Part shown: one piece after another, positions 17,078 through 25,532 of the stretch | Position numbering within the stretch: the stretch's first letter is position 1 | Layout of the letters: each line of letters begins with the position of its first letter | Assembly: GCF_009766005.1 (NCBI RefSeq) | Contig: NZ_LMUK01000042.1 | Span: forward strand, 442,745 to 506,744 | Length of the DNA: 64,000 nt | Source: Bradyrhizobium sp. S69 | GTDB taxonomy: Bacteria; Pseudomonadota; Alphaproteobacteria; Rhizobiales; Xanthobacteraceae | Reading direction: 5' to 3' | The notes under the pieces: model-generated | Told to the model about the DNA's origin: nothing | The model's input: only the letters and a program-made list of their open reading frames with translations | Database searches by the model: none | Program-made: the position numbers and the translations under genes

Positions 17078-17832
17078 AACTCGAGATCAAAAATCTCACC
17101 AAGGCCTTCGGTGGCATCAAGGCGATGGACGATGTGTCGCTGACCTTTCCGTCGGGATCCCTTTCGGCGGTGATCGGTCCGAACGGCGCCGGCAAAAGCA
17201 CCTTCTTCAACCTGATCAGTGGCGCGTTCCCGGCCGACTCCGGCGAGGTGTTGCTCGAAGGCCAGGATGTCTTGCGTCTTTCCAAGGCCGAACGGATGCG
17301 CCGGGGCATCGGGCGGGCCTTTCAGGTGGCAAGCTGCTTTCCGACCATGACGGTGGCGGAGAACCTGATGGCCACCGTCACCGCCCATGTCGGACAGTGG
17401 GGCAATATCTCCCGACGCTTTCCACCACCCGGGGTACGCGAGCGCGCCGAAGAGGTGATGGAACTGGTGGGATTGAACAAGGTTTCGAACGTCGAGGCTG
17501 CGATCCTCTCCCATGGTGACCAGAAACTGCTCGATATCGCCATCGCACTCGCGCTTGAACCCAAGGTGCTGTTGCTCGACGAACCGACGGCCGGCATGGG
17601 CCCTGATGAACGCTGGCGCATGATCGAACGCGTGCGCGGCCTGTGGGAGCGGGGAAAGCTCACGCTGGTCTTCATCGAGCACGATATGGACATCGTCTTC
17701 CAGATCGCCAGTACCATTCGCGTTCTATGCTACGGCCGCGTCCTGGCCGAAGGCACACCTGCCGAGATCCGCAACAATCCCGCGGTGATCGAGGCATATC
17801 TCGGCGCCGAGCATTCCGGCGAGGCTGCATGA
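17074..17832 (+). CDS. livG: ABC transporter ATP-binding protein LivG
   Basis: A 252-residue ATPase. Walker A is G-P-N-G-A-G-K-S-T at about residues 36-44, and Walker B is V-L-L-L-D-E-P-T-A-G-M. The signature motif is degenerate: L-S-H-G-D-Q in place of LSGGQ or LSHGE. Such L-S-H-G-x-Q forms are common in LivG. The C-terminal domain typical of branched-chain ATPases is present. The ATG at 17074 overlaps the livM stop. Confidence 0.93.
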   Translation: MKLEIKNLTKAFGGIKAMDDVSLTFPSGSLSAVIGPNGAGKSTFFNLISGAFPADSGEVLLEGQDVLRLSKAERMRRGIGRAFQVASCFPTMTVAENLMATVTAHVGQWGNISRRFPPPGVRERAEEVMELVGLNKVSNVEAAILSHGDQKLLDIAIALALEPKVLLLDEPTAGMGPDERWRMIERVRGLWERGKLTLVFIEHDMDIVFQIASTIRVLCYGRVLAEGTPAEIRNNPAVIEAYLGAEHSGEAA

Positions 17833-18545
17833 GCCCGCAAGCAGTCGTTCAGGTCGAGGATCTCGACGTCTATTACGGCACCAGCCAGATCCTGTTCGGC
17901 GTTGGGCTTTCGGTGCGAGCAGGTGAGACCATGGCGCTGCTCGGCCGCAACGGCGCCGGCAAATCGACCACGATGAAGGCGATCATGGGCCTTGCGCCGG
18001 CGCGGCGCGGCAAGGTCATGCTGCATGGGCGCGTCGTCTCCGGATTGGCGCCGCATCACATCGCCCGCGCCGGTCTCGGTTTTGTGCCCGAGGATCGCCA
18101 GATCTTTCCGGACCACACGGTCGAGGACAATCTCGTGATCGGCCGAAAGAAGGGCGTCGGCGGCGAGGATGAGTGGTCGATCAAGCGCGTCTATGATGTA
18201 TTTCCCTTGCTGGAGCCGTTGCGCAACCGGATCGCGGGCCGGCTATCGGGCGGCGAGCAACAGATGCTGGCGATCGCGCGCACGCTGATGGGAAATCCGG
18301 CGTTGCTGCTGCTGGACGAGCCGAGCGAAGGGCTCGCCCCGATCATTGTACAACGGATCGGCGATCTGCTGCGTCAGTTGCGTGCCACCGGCGCGACGGT
18401 GCTGATCGCGGAGCAGAACATGCATTTCTGTCTCGGCCTTGCCAGCCATGCCACCGTGATCGACAAAGGGCAGATCGTCTACAGCGCGACGATTGAAGAT
18501 CTGAAGGCAAACGACAATATCCGCCAGCGTTATTTGGCGCTTTAG
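17829..18545 (+). CDS. livF: ABC transporter ATP-binding protein LivF
   Basis: Second ATPase, 238 residues. Walker A G-R-N-G-A-G-K-S-T, signature L-S-G-G-E-Q-Q-M-L-A-I-A-R and Walker B L-L-L-L-D-E-P-S-E-G-L-A-P are all intact. G-F-V-P-E-D-R-Q-I-F-P is the LivF Q-loop region. It overlaps livG by ATGA. The TAG stop is again supplied at the boundary of a palindromic repeat (TAGAGC), which marks the end of the operon. Confidence 0.94.
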   Translation: MSPQAVVQVEDLDVYYGTSQILFGVGLSVRAGETMALLGRNGAGKSTTMKAIMGLAPARRGKVMLHGRVVSGLAPHHIARAGLGFVPEDRQIFPDHTVEDNLVIGRKKGVGGEDEWSIKRVYDVFPLLEPLRNRIAGRLSGGEQQMLAIARTLMGNPALLLLDEPSEGLAPIIVQRIGDLLRQLRATGATVLIAEQNMHFCLGLASHATVIDKGQIVYSATIEDLKANDNIRQRYLAL

Positions 18546-18600
18546 AGCGTTTTCGAGCGAAGTGGGTACCGGTTCGCGTCAAGAAAACGCGTCAAAACAA
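18544..18600. repeat. REP-like intergenic element after livF
   Basis: Begins AGAGCGTTTTCGAGCGAAG, has GTGGGTACCGGTT at its centre and ends with AAGAAAACGCGTCAAAAC. It has the same overall plan as the element at 7022-7070: GAGC start, GTGG-ACCGGTT centre, complementary ends GCGTTTT and AAAACGC. It is probably a member of the same dispersed family, at an operon end. Confidence 0.65.
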
Positions 18601-18604
18601 AAAT

Positions 18605-18647
18605 CTAGAGCCCGGTTCTGATTCCATCAGAACCGGAAATGCTCTAG
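18605..18647. repeat. Bulged palindrome (possible bidirectional transcription end)
   Basis: CTAGAGC + CCGGTTCTGAT, a 3-nt loop, ATCAGAACCGG, a 4-nt bulge AAAT, then GCTCTAG. The two nested perfect arms give a strong hairpin between the convergent livF and TRAP binding protein genes, so it could end transcription from both sides, although no long T-run follows. Confidence 0.7.
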
Positions 18648-18708
18648 CCACCACACCGCGACGCCAGTTATTCGAGTCCGGAAATCGGGCGATCCGCGCC
18701 CGCGCCGT

Positions 18709-19692
18709 TTACGGCTTGCCCGCCTTGAAGGCTTCGAGAACTTGCTGGCAGGCCAGCCCGGAGCTCGCGCACCAAGCCTGCTGCGCCGCCGCTGCGCCCG
18801 ATTGCAGCTGCGCGATGACATCAGGTGCAAGGCCGGATTCAATCGTAACGCCGTTCTCGCGCATCCGCCGGTAGTTCTCCTGCTGCCGCGCACGCATGAC
18901 TAACCACAGTTCATTCTCGGTTTGGCGGCTCGCGGTATCGACGGCTTCGCGCAGCTCCGGAGACAATCCGTCATAGATCGCCTGGCTGACGATGGCCACC
19001 GAGAGCGGAAGCGAATAGGTAATTTCGCTGAAATAGGGCAGGAATTTCCAGAGCTCGCGACCGGCGCCGCCATCTCCAGAGGACAACACCGCATTGATGC
19101 TGCCATCGGCCAGTTTCGGCATCGTATCCGCGAAGCTGATCGAGATTGCCTTGGCACCGGCGCCGGCAAAGACCTCGCTCGATATCGTATCGTAGGTACG
19201 AATCGAAAGATTGGCGAGGTCGGCGGATGTCTTCAGCGGCGTTTTCGACCAAATACCGGAAGGCGGCCATGGCGTCAGATAAAGCAGTCGCTGGGCCTTC
19301 TTCTGTAGCGCGGCCGCGAAGAACGGACGGGCCAGGTCCGCGAGCCGCCTTGCATCGGCGATCGAGCCGACCAGAAAGGGCAGCGAGGCGAGCGCGAAGA
19401 TCGGATCCACGTCGCCGAGCGTGCTGGCAAAGGCATCACCCGCCTGCACTCGGCCTTGCACGATCGCCGCGATCATGTCGGCCGACCGAATGCCCCCCGA
19501 TGCATCGAAACCAGGCTTTATCTGGAGCCGGCCTGCACTGATTTCAGCAACGCGCGCGGCGAAAGTCGTTATGCCAACGCCCGGCATTGCGCTTTGCGGA
19601 TATTCCGTCGACATATTCCAGGTGGCCTGGGCAGAGGCTGCCTCAGGATCGAGCAGCAGCAGCGCACTCGCCAGCAGATGTAAAGGTCGCAC
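18709..19692 (-). CDS. TRAP transporter solute-binding protein, DctP family (no DctQM partner in window)
   Basis: A 327-residue periplasmic binding protein with a short signal peptide ending A-A-S-A-Q-A. The DctP pattern is visible: T-E-Y-P-Q-S at the start of the mature protein, A-A-I-V-Q-G-R-V-Q-A-G-D, then A-L-A-S-L-P-F-L. The GTG start has GGAGGTG upstream. A TRAP system needs DctQ and DctM membrane subunits and neither is in this window, so it is an orphan component here. It faces the carbamoylase gene across a 170-bp divergent region, which hints at a role in uptake of hydantoin-related compounds, though this is only positional evidence. Confidence 0.88.
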   Translation of the reverse strand: MRPLHLLASALLLLDPEAASAQATWNMSTEYPQSAMPGVGITTFAARVAEISAGRLQIKPGFDASGGIRSADMIAAIVQGRVQAGDAFASTLGDVDPIFALASLPFLVGSIADARRLADLARPFFAAALQKKAQRLLYLTPWPPSGIWSKTPLKTSADLANLSIRTYDTISSEVFAGAGAKAISISFADTMPKLADGSINAVLSSGDGGAGRELWKFLPYFSEITYSLPLSVAIVSQAIYDGLSPELREAVDTASRQTENELWLVMRARQQENYRRMRENGVTIESGLAPDVIAQLQSGAAAAQQAWCASSGLACQQVLEAFKAGKP

Positions 19693-19861
19693 CGCTTCAC
19701 CTCCAGCATGCTGGCGATCTCATCCAGCCCAGGAAGCGTTAGCAGATGAAATAGCCGGCGGTCACCCGGCATTTCATCAAATCGTTGCTTCGACTGATTT
19801 CGATGGTCGTTTGCCAAGTTGACTTTCCGTGCCCGCAGAACTTTAACTGGCGATATCGAAG

Positions 19862-20824
19862 ATGGAAACGAAGGTCGGAAAGCCAAGCATGCGTGTCATC
19901 AATATTGCCGCCGCACAGATGGGGCCGATTCAGCGGGCTGATAGCCGTGAAGTCGTCGTCAAGCGCATGCTCGCGCTGATGGATGAGGCCAAGGCCAAAG
20001 GAGCCGACCTGATCGTCTATCCGGAGTTGGCGCTAACCACCTTCTTTCCGCGCTGGTACATGGAAGATCAGACCGAGGTCGATACCTGGTTCGAGCATCA
20101 GATGCCGAACGCGGCGACCATGCCGTTGTTCTCGCGCGCCGCGGAACATCAGATGGCCATGAGTTTCGGTTACGCCGAGCTCACGCCGGACGGCCATCAC
20201 TTCAATACCTGCATCCTGACGGACCGGTCGGCCAAAATCGTCGGGAAGTATCGCAAGATACATTTGCCGGGCCATTCGGAATTCGACACCGAGCGCGCTT
20301 TCCAGCACCTTGAAAAACGCTATTTCGAGCCGGGAGATATCGGCTTTGATGTATGGCGCACGATGGGTGGCATCTTCGGTATGGCGATCTGCAATGACCG
20401 CCGCTGGCCGGAAACCTATCGTGTTATGGGCCTGCAAGGGGTGGAGATGATCCTGCTCGGCTACAATACACCTTCGGTCAATTCCCAGAAGAGCGAGGAG
20501 GGGCCCGAGAAGCGGCTGTTCCACAACCGTCTCTCGGTGCAATCCGGCGCCTACCAGAATGCGACCTGGGTCGTCGCCGTCGCCAAGGCCGGGGTCGAAG
20601 ACGGCTTTCCGTTGATTGGCGGCAGCTTGATCGTCGATCCCAACGGCGAGATCGTCGCGGAGGCCTCTACCGAAGCCGACGAGCTTTTGGTCCACCCCTG
20701 CGATCTTGACGCCACGATCTTTGGCAAGAAAACCATCTTTGACTTCGCCCGACATCGGCGCATCGAGCATTATGGCCTGATCACAAGTCGCGCCGGCGCC
20801 GTGCCGCCTCCGGTACGGGATTGA
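19862..20824 (+). CDS. hyuC: N-carbamoyl-D-amino acid amidohydrolase (D-carbamoylase)
   Basis: Hydrolyses N-carbamoyl-D-amino acids to D-amino acids, CO2 and ammonia in the cytosol. The nitrilase-fold catalytic triad is complete: E55 in YPELALTTFFPRW, K132 in KYRKIHLPGH and C177 in AICNDRRWPE. The segments FQHLEKRYFEPGD and GYNTP closely match the Agrobacterium D-carbamoylase as I remember it. At 320 residues it is slightly longer than the usual 304, mostly at the N-terminus; an internal ATG at 19889 is a possible alternative start. D-hydantoinase and hydantoin racemase genes lie within 3 kb. Confidence 0.93.
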   Translation: METKVGKPSMRVINIAAAQMGPIQRADSREVVVKRMLALMDEAKAKGADLIVYPELALTTFFPRWYMEDQTEVDTWFEHQMPNAATMPLFSRAAEHQMAMSFGYAELTPDGHHFNTCILTDRSAKIVGKYRKIHLPGHSEFDTERAFQHLEKRYFEPGDIGFDVWRTMGGIFGMAICNDRRWPETYRVMGLQGVEMILLGYNTPSVNSQKSEEGPEKRLFHNRLSVQSGAYQNATWVVAVAKAGVEDGFPLIGGSLIVDPNGEIVAEASTEADELLVHPCDLDATIFGKKTIFDFARHRRIEHYGLITSRAGAVPPPVRD

Positions 20825-20873
20825 GGTGGCTTCGAGAAACGCACAAGGGCATTCATAAAGGGCACTCAGCGAA

Positions 20874-21515
20874 ATGTCCGGAATTTCGTTCCCTGACCTC
20901 AGTCCGCTGGAGCGCTACAAGCTGTTATGCGGCGTGGTGGTGCCGCGCCCGATCGCGCTGGTAACGACGCTTGACGAAAATGGCGCGGTCAATGCTGCTC
21001 CGTTCAGCTTCTTCAATGTCTTTTCCGAGGATCCGCCGCTCATCGTACTCGGCCTGCAGCACAAGGCCGATCGCGATTTGAAGGACACCACCCGCAACAT
21101 CCACCGCGATGGCGAATTCGTCGTTCATATGGTGGATGAGGCGCTCGCCAAGGCCATGAATGATTGCGCGGTCGATTTTCCCGCCGGCTCGAGTGAGGCG
21201 GCCGCGGTCGGACTTGCGACCTTGCCGTCGGTCGATGTCAGGGTGCCACGCCTGGCGGCGGCGCCCTTTGCGCTCGAATGCAGACGCCAGGTCGTGCTTT
21301 CATTCGCTCCCGGACGTGAATCGCTGGTTGGCGAGGTGTTGCGGCTGCATGCGCGCGAGGGCCTAATCGATACGGCCAAAATGTACATCGATCTGGCGGC
21401 GTACCGGCCGATTGGCCGCATGTTCGGCAATCTCTACACTTATCAGCGCGACACTTTTGCGATGGATCGCGAGAGCCACGCGCAATGGAGTGCTCGCATG
21501 GACGCCGGCAAATGA
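20874..21515 (+). CDS. Flavin reductase-like FMN-binding protein
   Basis: A 213-residue protein of the flavin reductase-like domain family (PF01613). The early segment V-V-P-R-P-I-A-L-V-T-T-L-D-E-N-G-A-V-N-A-A-P-F-S-F-F is the FMN-binding strand pair, and N-I-H-R-D-G-E-F-V-V-H follows. Relatives reduce FMN for two-component monooxygenases or act on their own as FMN proteins of unknown function. No partner oxygenase of that type is adjacent. It follows the carbamoylase by 50 bp on the same strand. Confidence 0.85.
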   Translation: MSGISFPDLSPLERYKLLCGVVVPRPIALVTTLDENGAVNAAPFSFFNVFSEDPPLIVLGLQHKADRDLKDTTRNIHRDGEFVVHMVDEALAKAMNDCAVDFPAGSSEAAAVGLATLPSVDVRVPRLAAAPFALECRRQVVLSFAPGRESLVGEVLRLHAREGLIDTAKMYIDLAAYRPIGRMFGNLYTYQRDTFAMDRESHAQWSARMDAGK

Positions 21516-21537
21516 ACCAGCCGAAACGTTCAAGGGG

Positions 21538-22203
21538 TCATACGTGACGCGAAAACTGTACCGCTCCCAACGCCATGGTCACCGCAGCCTGCGTCGGATC
21601 GATCACGGGAATGCCGAGTGCATCTTCCAGCGGGCGGCGCAGGCGCGCCATGCCGGCGCACCCCATGATGACCGCTCCGGCGCCGTCCTGCTCCTTCAGG
21701 GCGCGGCCGACCTCGATCATCTTTGCCAGCGTTCCCTCGCCGGACGCGGTTTCCGCCACGCTCATGTTGAGCGGACGCTCGCCCGCCAGCCGGTCCATCA
21801 ATCCCATCTGACGCAGATAACGGACATGGCGGCGGATCGAGCGTTGCGCGATCGCGATCACGCCGAAGGTTTCCGCGCGCGTCATCGCCGTCAACACGCC
21901 GCATTCGGCGATGCCGAACACCGGCCGATCCGTGCCTTCGCGACAGACGTGCAGACCCGGATCGCTGTAGCAGGCGATCACGAACGCCGCCGATTCGTTG
22001 TCGCTCTCGACCAGCCGCCGCAGCGGCATCACCACGCTGTCGGCATCCGCCTGGCTTTCCACCCCATACGGTCCCTCGTCGAGGGTCGTGCAAACGATCT
22101 CCGGTCCGTCGGCGAACCCCAGCGGTTGCAAGGCCACTTCAAGGCCTTTGGTCACGATGACGTTGGAATTGGGGTTGATCACGAGAATGCGAGGTCGCGA
22201 CAT
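21538..22203 (-). CDS. hyuE: Hydantoin racemase (Asp/Glu racemase superfamily)
   Basis: A 221-residue cofactor-independent racemase that would interconvert D- and L-5-substituted hydantoins so that the whole racemate can enter the D-specific pathway. The paired catalytic cysteines are C78 in F-V-I-A-C-Y-S-D-P-G and C182 in I-M-G-C-A-G-M. The N-terminal I-L-V-I-N-P-N-S is typical of hydantoin racemases. AAGGA precedes the ATG. It is convergent with the flavin reductase-like gene and divergent from the D-hydantoinase. A maleate isomerase or related function is possible but less likely in this context. Confidence 0.88.
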   Translation of the reverse strand: MSRPRILVINPNSNVIVTKGLEVALQPLGFADGPEIVCTTLDEGPYGVESQADADSVVMPLRRLVESDNESAAFVIACYSDPGLHVCREGTDRPVFGIAECGVLTAMTRAETFGVIAIAQRSIRRHVRYLRQMGLMDRLAGERPLNMSVAETASGEGTLAKMIEVGRALKEQDGAGAVIMGCAGMARLRRPLEDALGIPVIDPTQAAVTMALGAVQFSRHV

Positions 22204-22325
22204 GGTTCTTTCCTTGCAGTTGGCATAGTTTCGAACGTCGGCTCTGCGCCGTCCAGCGAATTCTTGCAGCTCGGATACCAGGGCCGCGGCGTGGCAAGAT
22301 ATGGCAACACTTTCCGGAGCAATTC

Positions 22326-23795
22326 ATGACCGAACCCGCTTACGACCTCGTCATCCGCAACGGCCGCGTCGCAACGGTCAGCGATGTATTCGAAGCCGAT
22401 GTTGCCGTCATAGGCGAGGTCATCGTCGCTATCGGTCGAAACCTGCCCGCCGGCAAGCGCGAGATCGACGCGCGTGGCAAGCTGGTTTTGCCGGGTGGTG
22501 TCGATAGCCATGCCCATATCGAACAGCTCTCGGCTGCCGGCATCATGAACGCCGACACGTTTGAATCGGCAACCACCGCGGCTGCTTTCGGCGGCACTAC
22601 CACGGTGATCCCGTTCGCCGCGCAGCATGTCGGCATGGCGCTGCCCCAGGTGTTGGAGGACTATCATGCGCTCGCCAGAAAAGGCGCGGTGATCGATTAC
22701 GCGTTCCACATGATCATCGCCGATCCGACGCCGGAAACGCTGCAGAACGATATTCCGGCCCTGATCAAGCAGGGGCATGCCTCGCTCAAGATCTTCATGA
22801 CCTACGACCGGTTGAAGATCGATGACGAGCCGTTGCTCGACATTCTGGTTGCGGCCCGCGAATCCGGAGCGTTGTTGTGCGCGCACGCCGAGAACCACGG
22901 CATCATCAGCTGGATGGTGAAGCGGCTTTTGGCGCGCGGCTACACCCAACCGAAATATCACGCCATCAGCCACGCCCGGTTTTCCGAAGCCGAGGCTTTC
23001 AATCGCCTGATCGGCATGGCGGCGTTGGTCGATCAGCCGATCATGATCTTTCACGTCTCGACCGCGGAAGGCGCCAAGGTGATCCGCGATGCGCGCGGCG
23101 AAGGCCTCAAGGTGTTCGCCGAAACCTGCCCGCAATATCTTTTTCTCACCGCGGAGGATCTCGATAAGCCCGACGCAGAGGGCGCCAAGTGGATGTGCAG
23201 CCCGCCGCCGCGCCGCGCCTCCGACCAGGAGGCGTTGTGGCAGGCGCTCGAGTTGGGCGATCTGCAGACCATCTCGTCCGACCACGCCCCGTATCGTTTT
23301 GACGAAACCGGCAAATTGCGCGCCGGCAGCAATCCCAACTTCAAGCAGGTCGCCAATGGGCTGCCGGGACTGGAGACGCGCCTGCCGCTGCTGTTCGATG
23401 CCATGGTATCGAAGGGCCGCCTCGGTCTGCAGAAATTCGTCGAGCTGACGGCGACCGCACCCGCCAAAATCTACAATCTGCATCCGCGCAAGGGTTCGAT
23501 CGCGATCGGGGCCGATGCCGATATCGCGATCTGGGATCCGGAGCGCGTGGTTAAGCTCAGCGATCCCATGATGCATGACCTCGCCGGCTATACGCCCTAT
23601 GCCGGCCGCACATTGCGGGGCTGGCCGATCACGGTACTGTCACGGGGGCGCGTGATCGTCGCGGATGGCAAACGTCTGGCCGAGCCAGGTTCCGGTCGCT
23701 TCCTCGCACGCACCGGCGGCGACGCTGCGATCCCGACCGGCCGGCTTGTCGCCGATATGGATCCGGCGCGGAATTTTGGCGCGAAGCTGCTGTGA
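22326..23795 (+). CDS. D-hydantoinase / dihydropyrimidinase
   Basis: A zinc-dependent cyclic amidohydrolase, 489 residues, opening hydantoin rings to N-carbamoyl amino acids. The metal site is complete: H62-A-H64, the lysine expected to be carbamylated (K155 in H-A-S-L-K-I-F-M-T-Y-D), H in L-C-A-H-A-E-N, H in I-F-H-V-S-T, and D in S-S-D-H-A-P. The residue after HAH is I-E-Q where most enzymes have L-D/M, so substrate range may differ. GGAG stands eight bases before the ATG. The stop overlaps the next gene's GTG start (GTGA), making it the first gene of a long operon. Confidence 0.93.
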   Translation: MTEPAYDLVIRNGRVATVSDVFEADVAVIGEVIVAIGRNLPAGKREIDARGKLVLPGGVDSHAHIEQLSAAGIMNADTFESATTAAAFGGTTTVIPFAAQHVGMALPQVLEDYHALARKGAVIDYAFHMIIADPTPETLQNDIPALIKQGHASLKIFMTYDRLKIDDEPLLDILVAARESGALLCAHAENHGIISWMVKRLLARGYTQPKYHAISHARFSEAEAFNRLIGMAALVDQPIMIFHVSTAEGAKVIRDARGEGLKVFAETCPQYLFLTAEDLDKPDAEGAKWMCSPPPRRASDQEALWQALELGDLQTISSDHAPYRFDETGKLRAGSNPNFKQVANGLPGLETRLPLLFDAMVSKGRLGLQKFVELTATAPAKIYNLHPRKGSIAIGADADIAIWDPERVVKLSDPMMHDLAGYTPYAGRTLRGWPITVLSRGRVIVADGKRLAEPGSGRFLARTGGDAAIPTGRLVADMDPARNFGAKLL

Positions 23796-24769
23796 AAATA
23801 CTGATCTTCGGCGGCACCGGTTTTGTCGGACTCAATATTGCCGCCGCGCTGTTGGCGCGCGGGCACGTGGTCACTTTGTTCGATCGTGCGAGCTTGCCCG
23901 TCGCCGCGCAACGGGATTTCGCGAGCTTCGCAAAGTCACTGACGGTCGTATCGGGTGACGTCACGGACCGGCAAGCGGTGATCGACCTTGTCGCAGCGGG
24001 GTTTGACGCGATCGTGCTGGGCGCGGCGATCACCGCCGGCCCTGCGCGCGATGCAGCCGACCCGGAATTGATCATGCAAGTCAATTTGCTGGCTCAGTTG
24101 CCTGTTCTGGTCGCGGCACGACGGGGCGGCGTCGGGCGGATCATCAACCTGTCTTCGGGTTCGGCGTATGGCGCTGCGGGGACGCGGCATGCCGTGCTCG
24201 ACGAAGACACGCCTTGCGATCCCGAGACGCTGTATGCCATCACCAAATACGCCTCCGAGCGGGTTGCGGCTCGACTGGCCGCGCTCTGGAACCTGGACAT
24301 CGCCAGTGTACGGCTGAGCGGCGTGTTCGGAACGTGGGAAAGGGCGACCGGCGTACGCGATACGCTTAGCCCGCAGGCGCAGATGCTGGCCTGCCTTCAC
24401 CAGCGCAGCGAGGCCGTCCTGCCGCGTGCCGGCGTGAAGGACTGGATTTATGCGCCCGATGTGGCGGACGTCGTCGTGCTGTTGATCGAAGCTCCGAAAC
24501 TCGAGCACGGCCTCTACAACATATCGACCGGGCGAGCCTGGTCGGCGTTGCAATGGGGGCAGAAGCTCGCCGAACTGCATCCCGGCTTCGTCTGCCGTCT
24601 TGCCGGCCCAGGCGAGGCCGCGACGATCGATCTTCACGGCCCGACCGACCGCGCGTCCTTGTCGATTTCGCGCCTGGAAGCGGAGTTCGGCTGGCGCGCG
24701 CGCTTTGGCTGCGACGAGTCGGTGGCCGACCTGAACGCCTGGTGGACGCGCCATCAGGAAGGAGCATGA
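23792..24769 (+). CDS. NAD-dependent epimerase/dehydratase family protein
   Basis: A 325-residue extended SDR with GTG start overlapping the hydantoinase stop. The NAD(P) motif is G-G-T-G-F-V-G at residues 7-13, the serine strand is L-S-S-G-S-A-Y-G, and the catalytic pair is Y-A-I-T-K. The C-terminal half is the variable substrate domain. It is not close to the sugar-nucleotide epimerases in the first part of the window. Tight coupling with hydantoinase and an adjacent SDR suggests a catabolic oxidoreductase or epimerase role; the substrate is unknown. Confidence 0.85.
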   Translation: MKILIFGGTGFVGLNIAAALLARGHVVTLFDRASLPVAAQRDFASFAKSLTVVSGDVTDRQAVIDLVAAGFDAIVLGAAITAGPARDAADPELIMQVNLLAQLPVLVAARRGGVGRIINLSSGSAYGAAGTRHAVLDEDTPCDPETLYAITKYASERVAARLAALWNLDIASVRLSGVFGTWERATGVRDTLSPQAQMLACLHQRSEAVLPRAGVKDWIYAPDVADVVVLLIEAPKLEHGLYNISTGRAWSALQWGQKLAELHPGFVCRLAGPGEAATIDLHGPTDRASLSISRLEAEFGWRARFGCDESVADLNAWWTRHQEGA

Positions 24770-24770
24770 C

Positions 24771-25532
24771 ATGCGCTTGAAGGGTAGAACCGCGATTGTG
24801 ACCGGAGCGGCTTCCGGCATCGGCCGGGCCAGTGCGCTGTTGTTCGCGAAACAAGGCGCATTCGTAGCGCTCGTCGATCGCGATCCCTCGGGCCTGCGGG
24901 AAACCATCGCTGCGATTGGCGAAATGAAGGCAGAGGCAAGCGCGCATGTCGGCGATGTCGGCGACGTGGAATTCGCCGGCACGGTTGTCACGGAGACCGT
25001 CGCTCGCCGAGGTCAACTCGATGTGCTGATGACCGCGGCCGGTTTTTCCTGCGGTGGCACGGTGCTGACGACAGATCCCGCCGATTGGGATGCGGTGTTC
25101 CGCGCCAATGTCGGTGGCACCTGGCTGTGGTCGCGCGCGGCTGTGCCGCAGATGCAGCGGCAGGGCAAAGGCTCGATCATCACGCTGGCCTCGCAACTGG
25201 CGATCGCCGGAGGCAAGGGCAACAGCGCCTACATCGCCGCCAAGGGCGCGATCATCAGTCTGACCCGGACAATGGCGGTCGATTTCGCAACCGATGGCAT
25301 CCGCGTCAACGCGATTGCGCCGGGCGCCATCGACACGCCGATGCTCCGGCGCAGCTTCGCGCGTCACGCGGATCCGGACCCGGTGCGCGAAGCCTCGCGA
25401 AACCGCCACGCCATGCGGCGATTTGGCGAAGCTGAGGAAGTTGCCGAGACCGCGCTGCATCTCGCCAGCGATGCGTCATCGTTCACCACCGGCACCGTGA
25501 TGGTGGTGGATGGCGGGTGGCTTGCATCATGA
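24771..25532 (+). CDS. Short-chain dehydrogenase/reductase
   Basis: A classical SDR of 253 residues: T-G-A-A-S-G-I-G at 12-19, D-R-D at the end of the second strand (NAD preference), T-L-A-S-Q for the serine strand and Y-I-A-A-K for the catalytic pair. In the usual N-N-A-G position it has M-T-A-A-G, a small departure. AGGAGCATGAC precedes the ATG. It begins 1 bp after the epimerase stop and overlaps the following flavoprotein by ATGA, so these genes are translated together. Confidence 0.88.
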   Translation: MRLKGRTAIVTGAASGIGRASALLFAKQGAFVALVDRDPSGLRETIAAIGEMKAEASAHVGDVGDVEFAGTVVTETVARRGQLDVLMTAAGFSCGGTVLTTDPADWDAVFRANVGGTWLWSRAAVPQMQRQGKGSIITLASQLAIAGGKGNSAYIAAKGAIISLTRTMAVDFATDGIRVNAIAPGAIDTPMLRRSFARHADPDPVREASRNRHAMRRFGEAEEVAETALHLASDASSFTTGTVMVVDGGWLAS

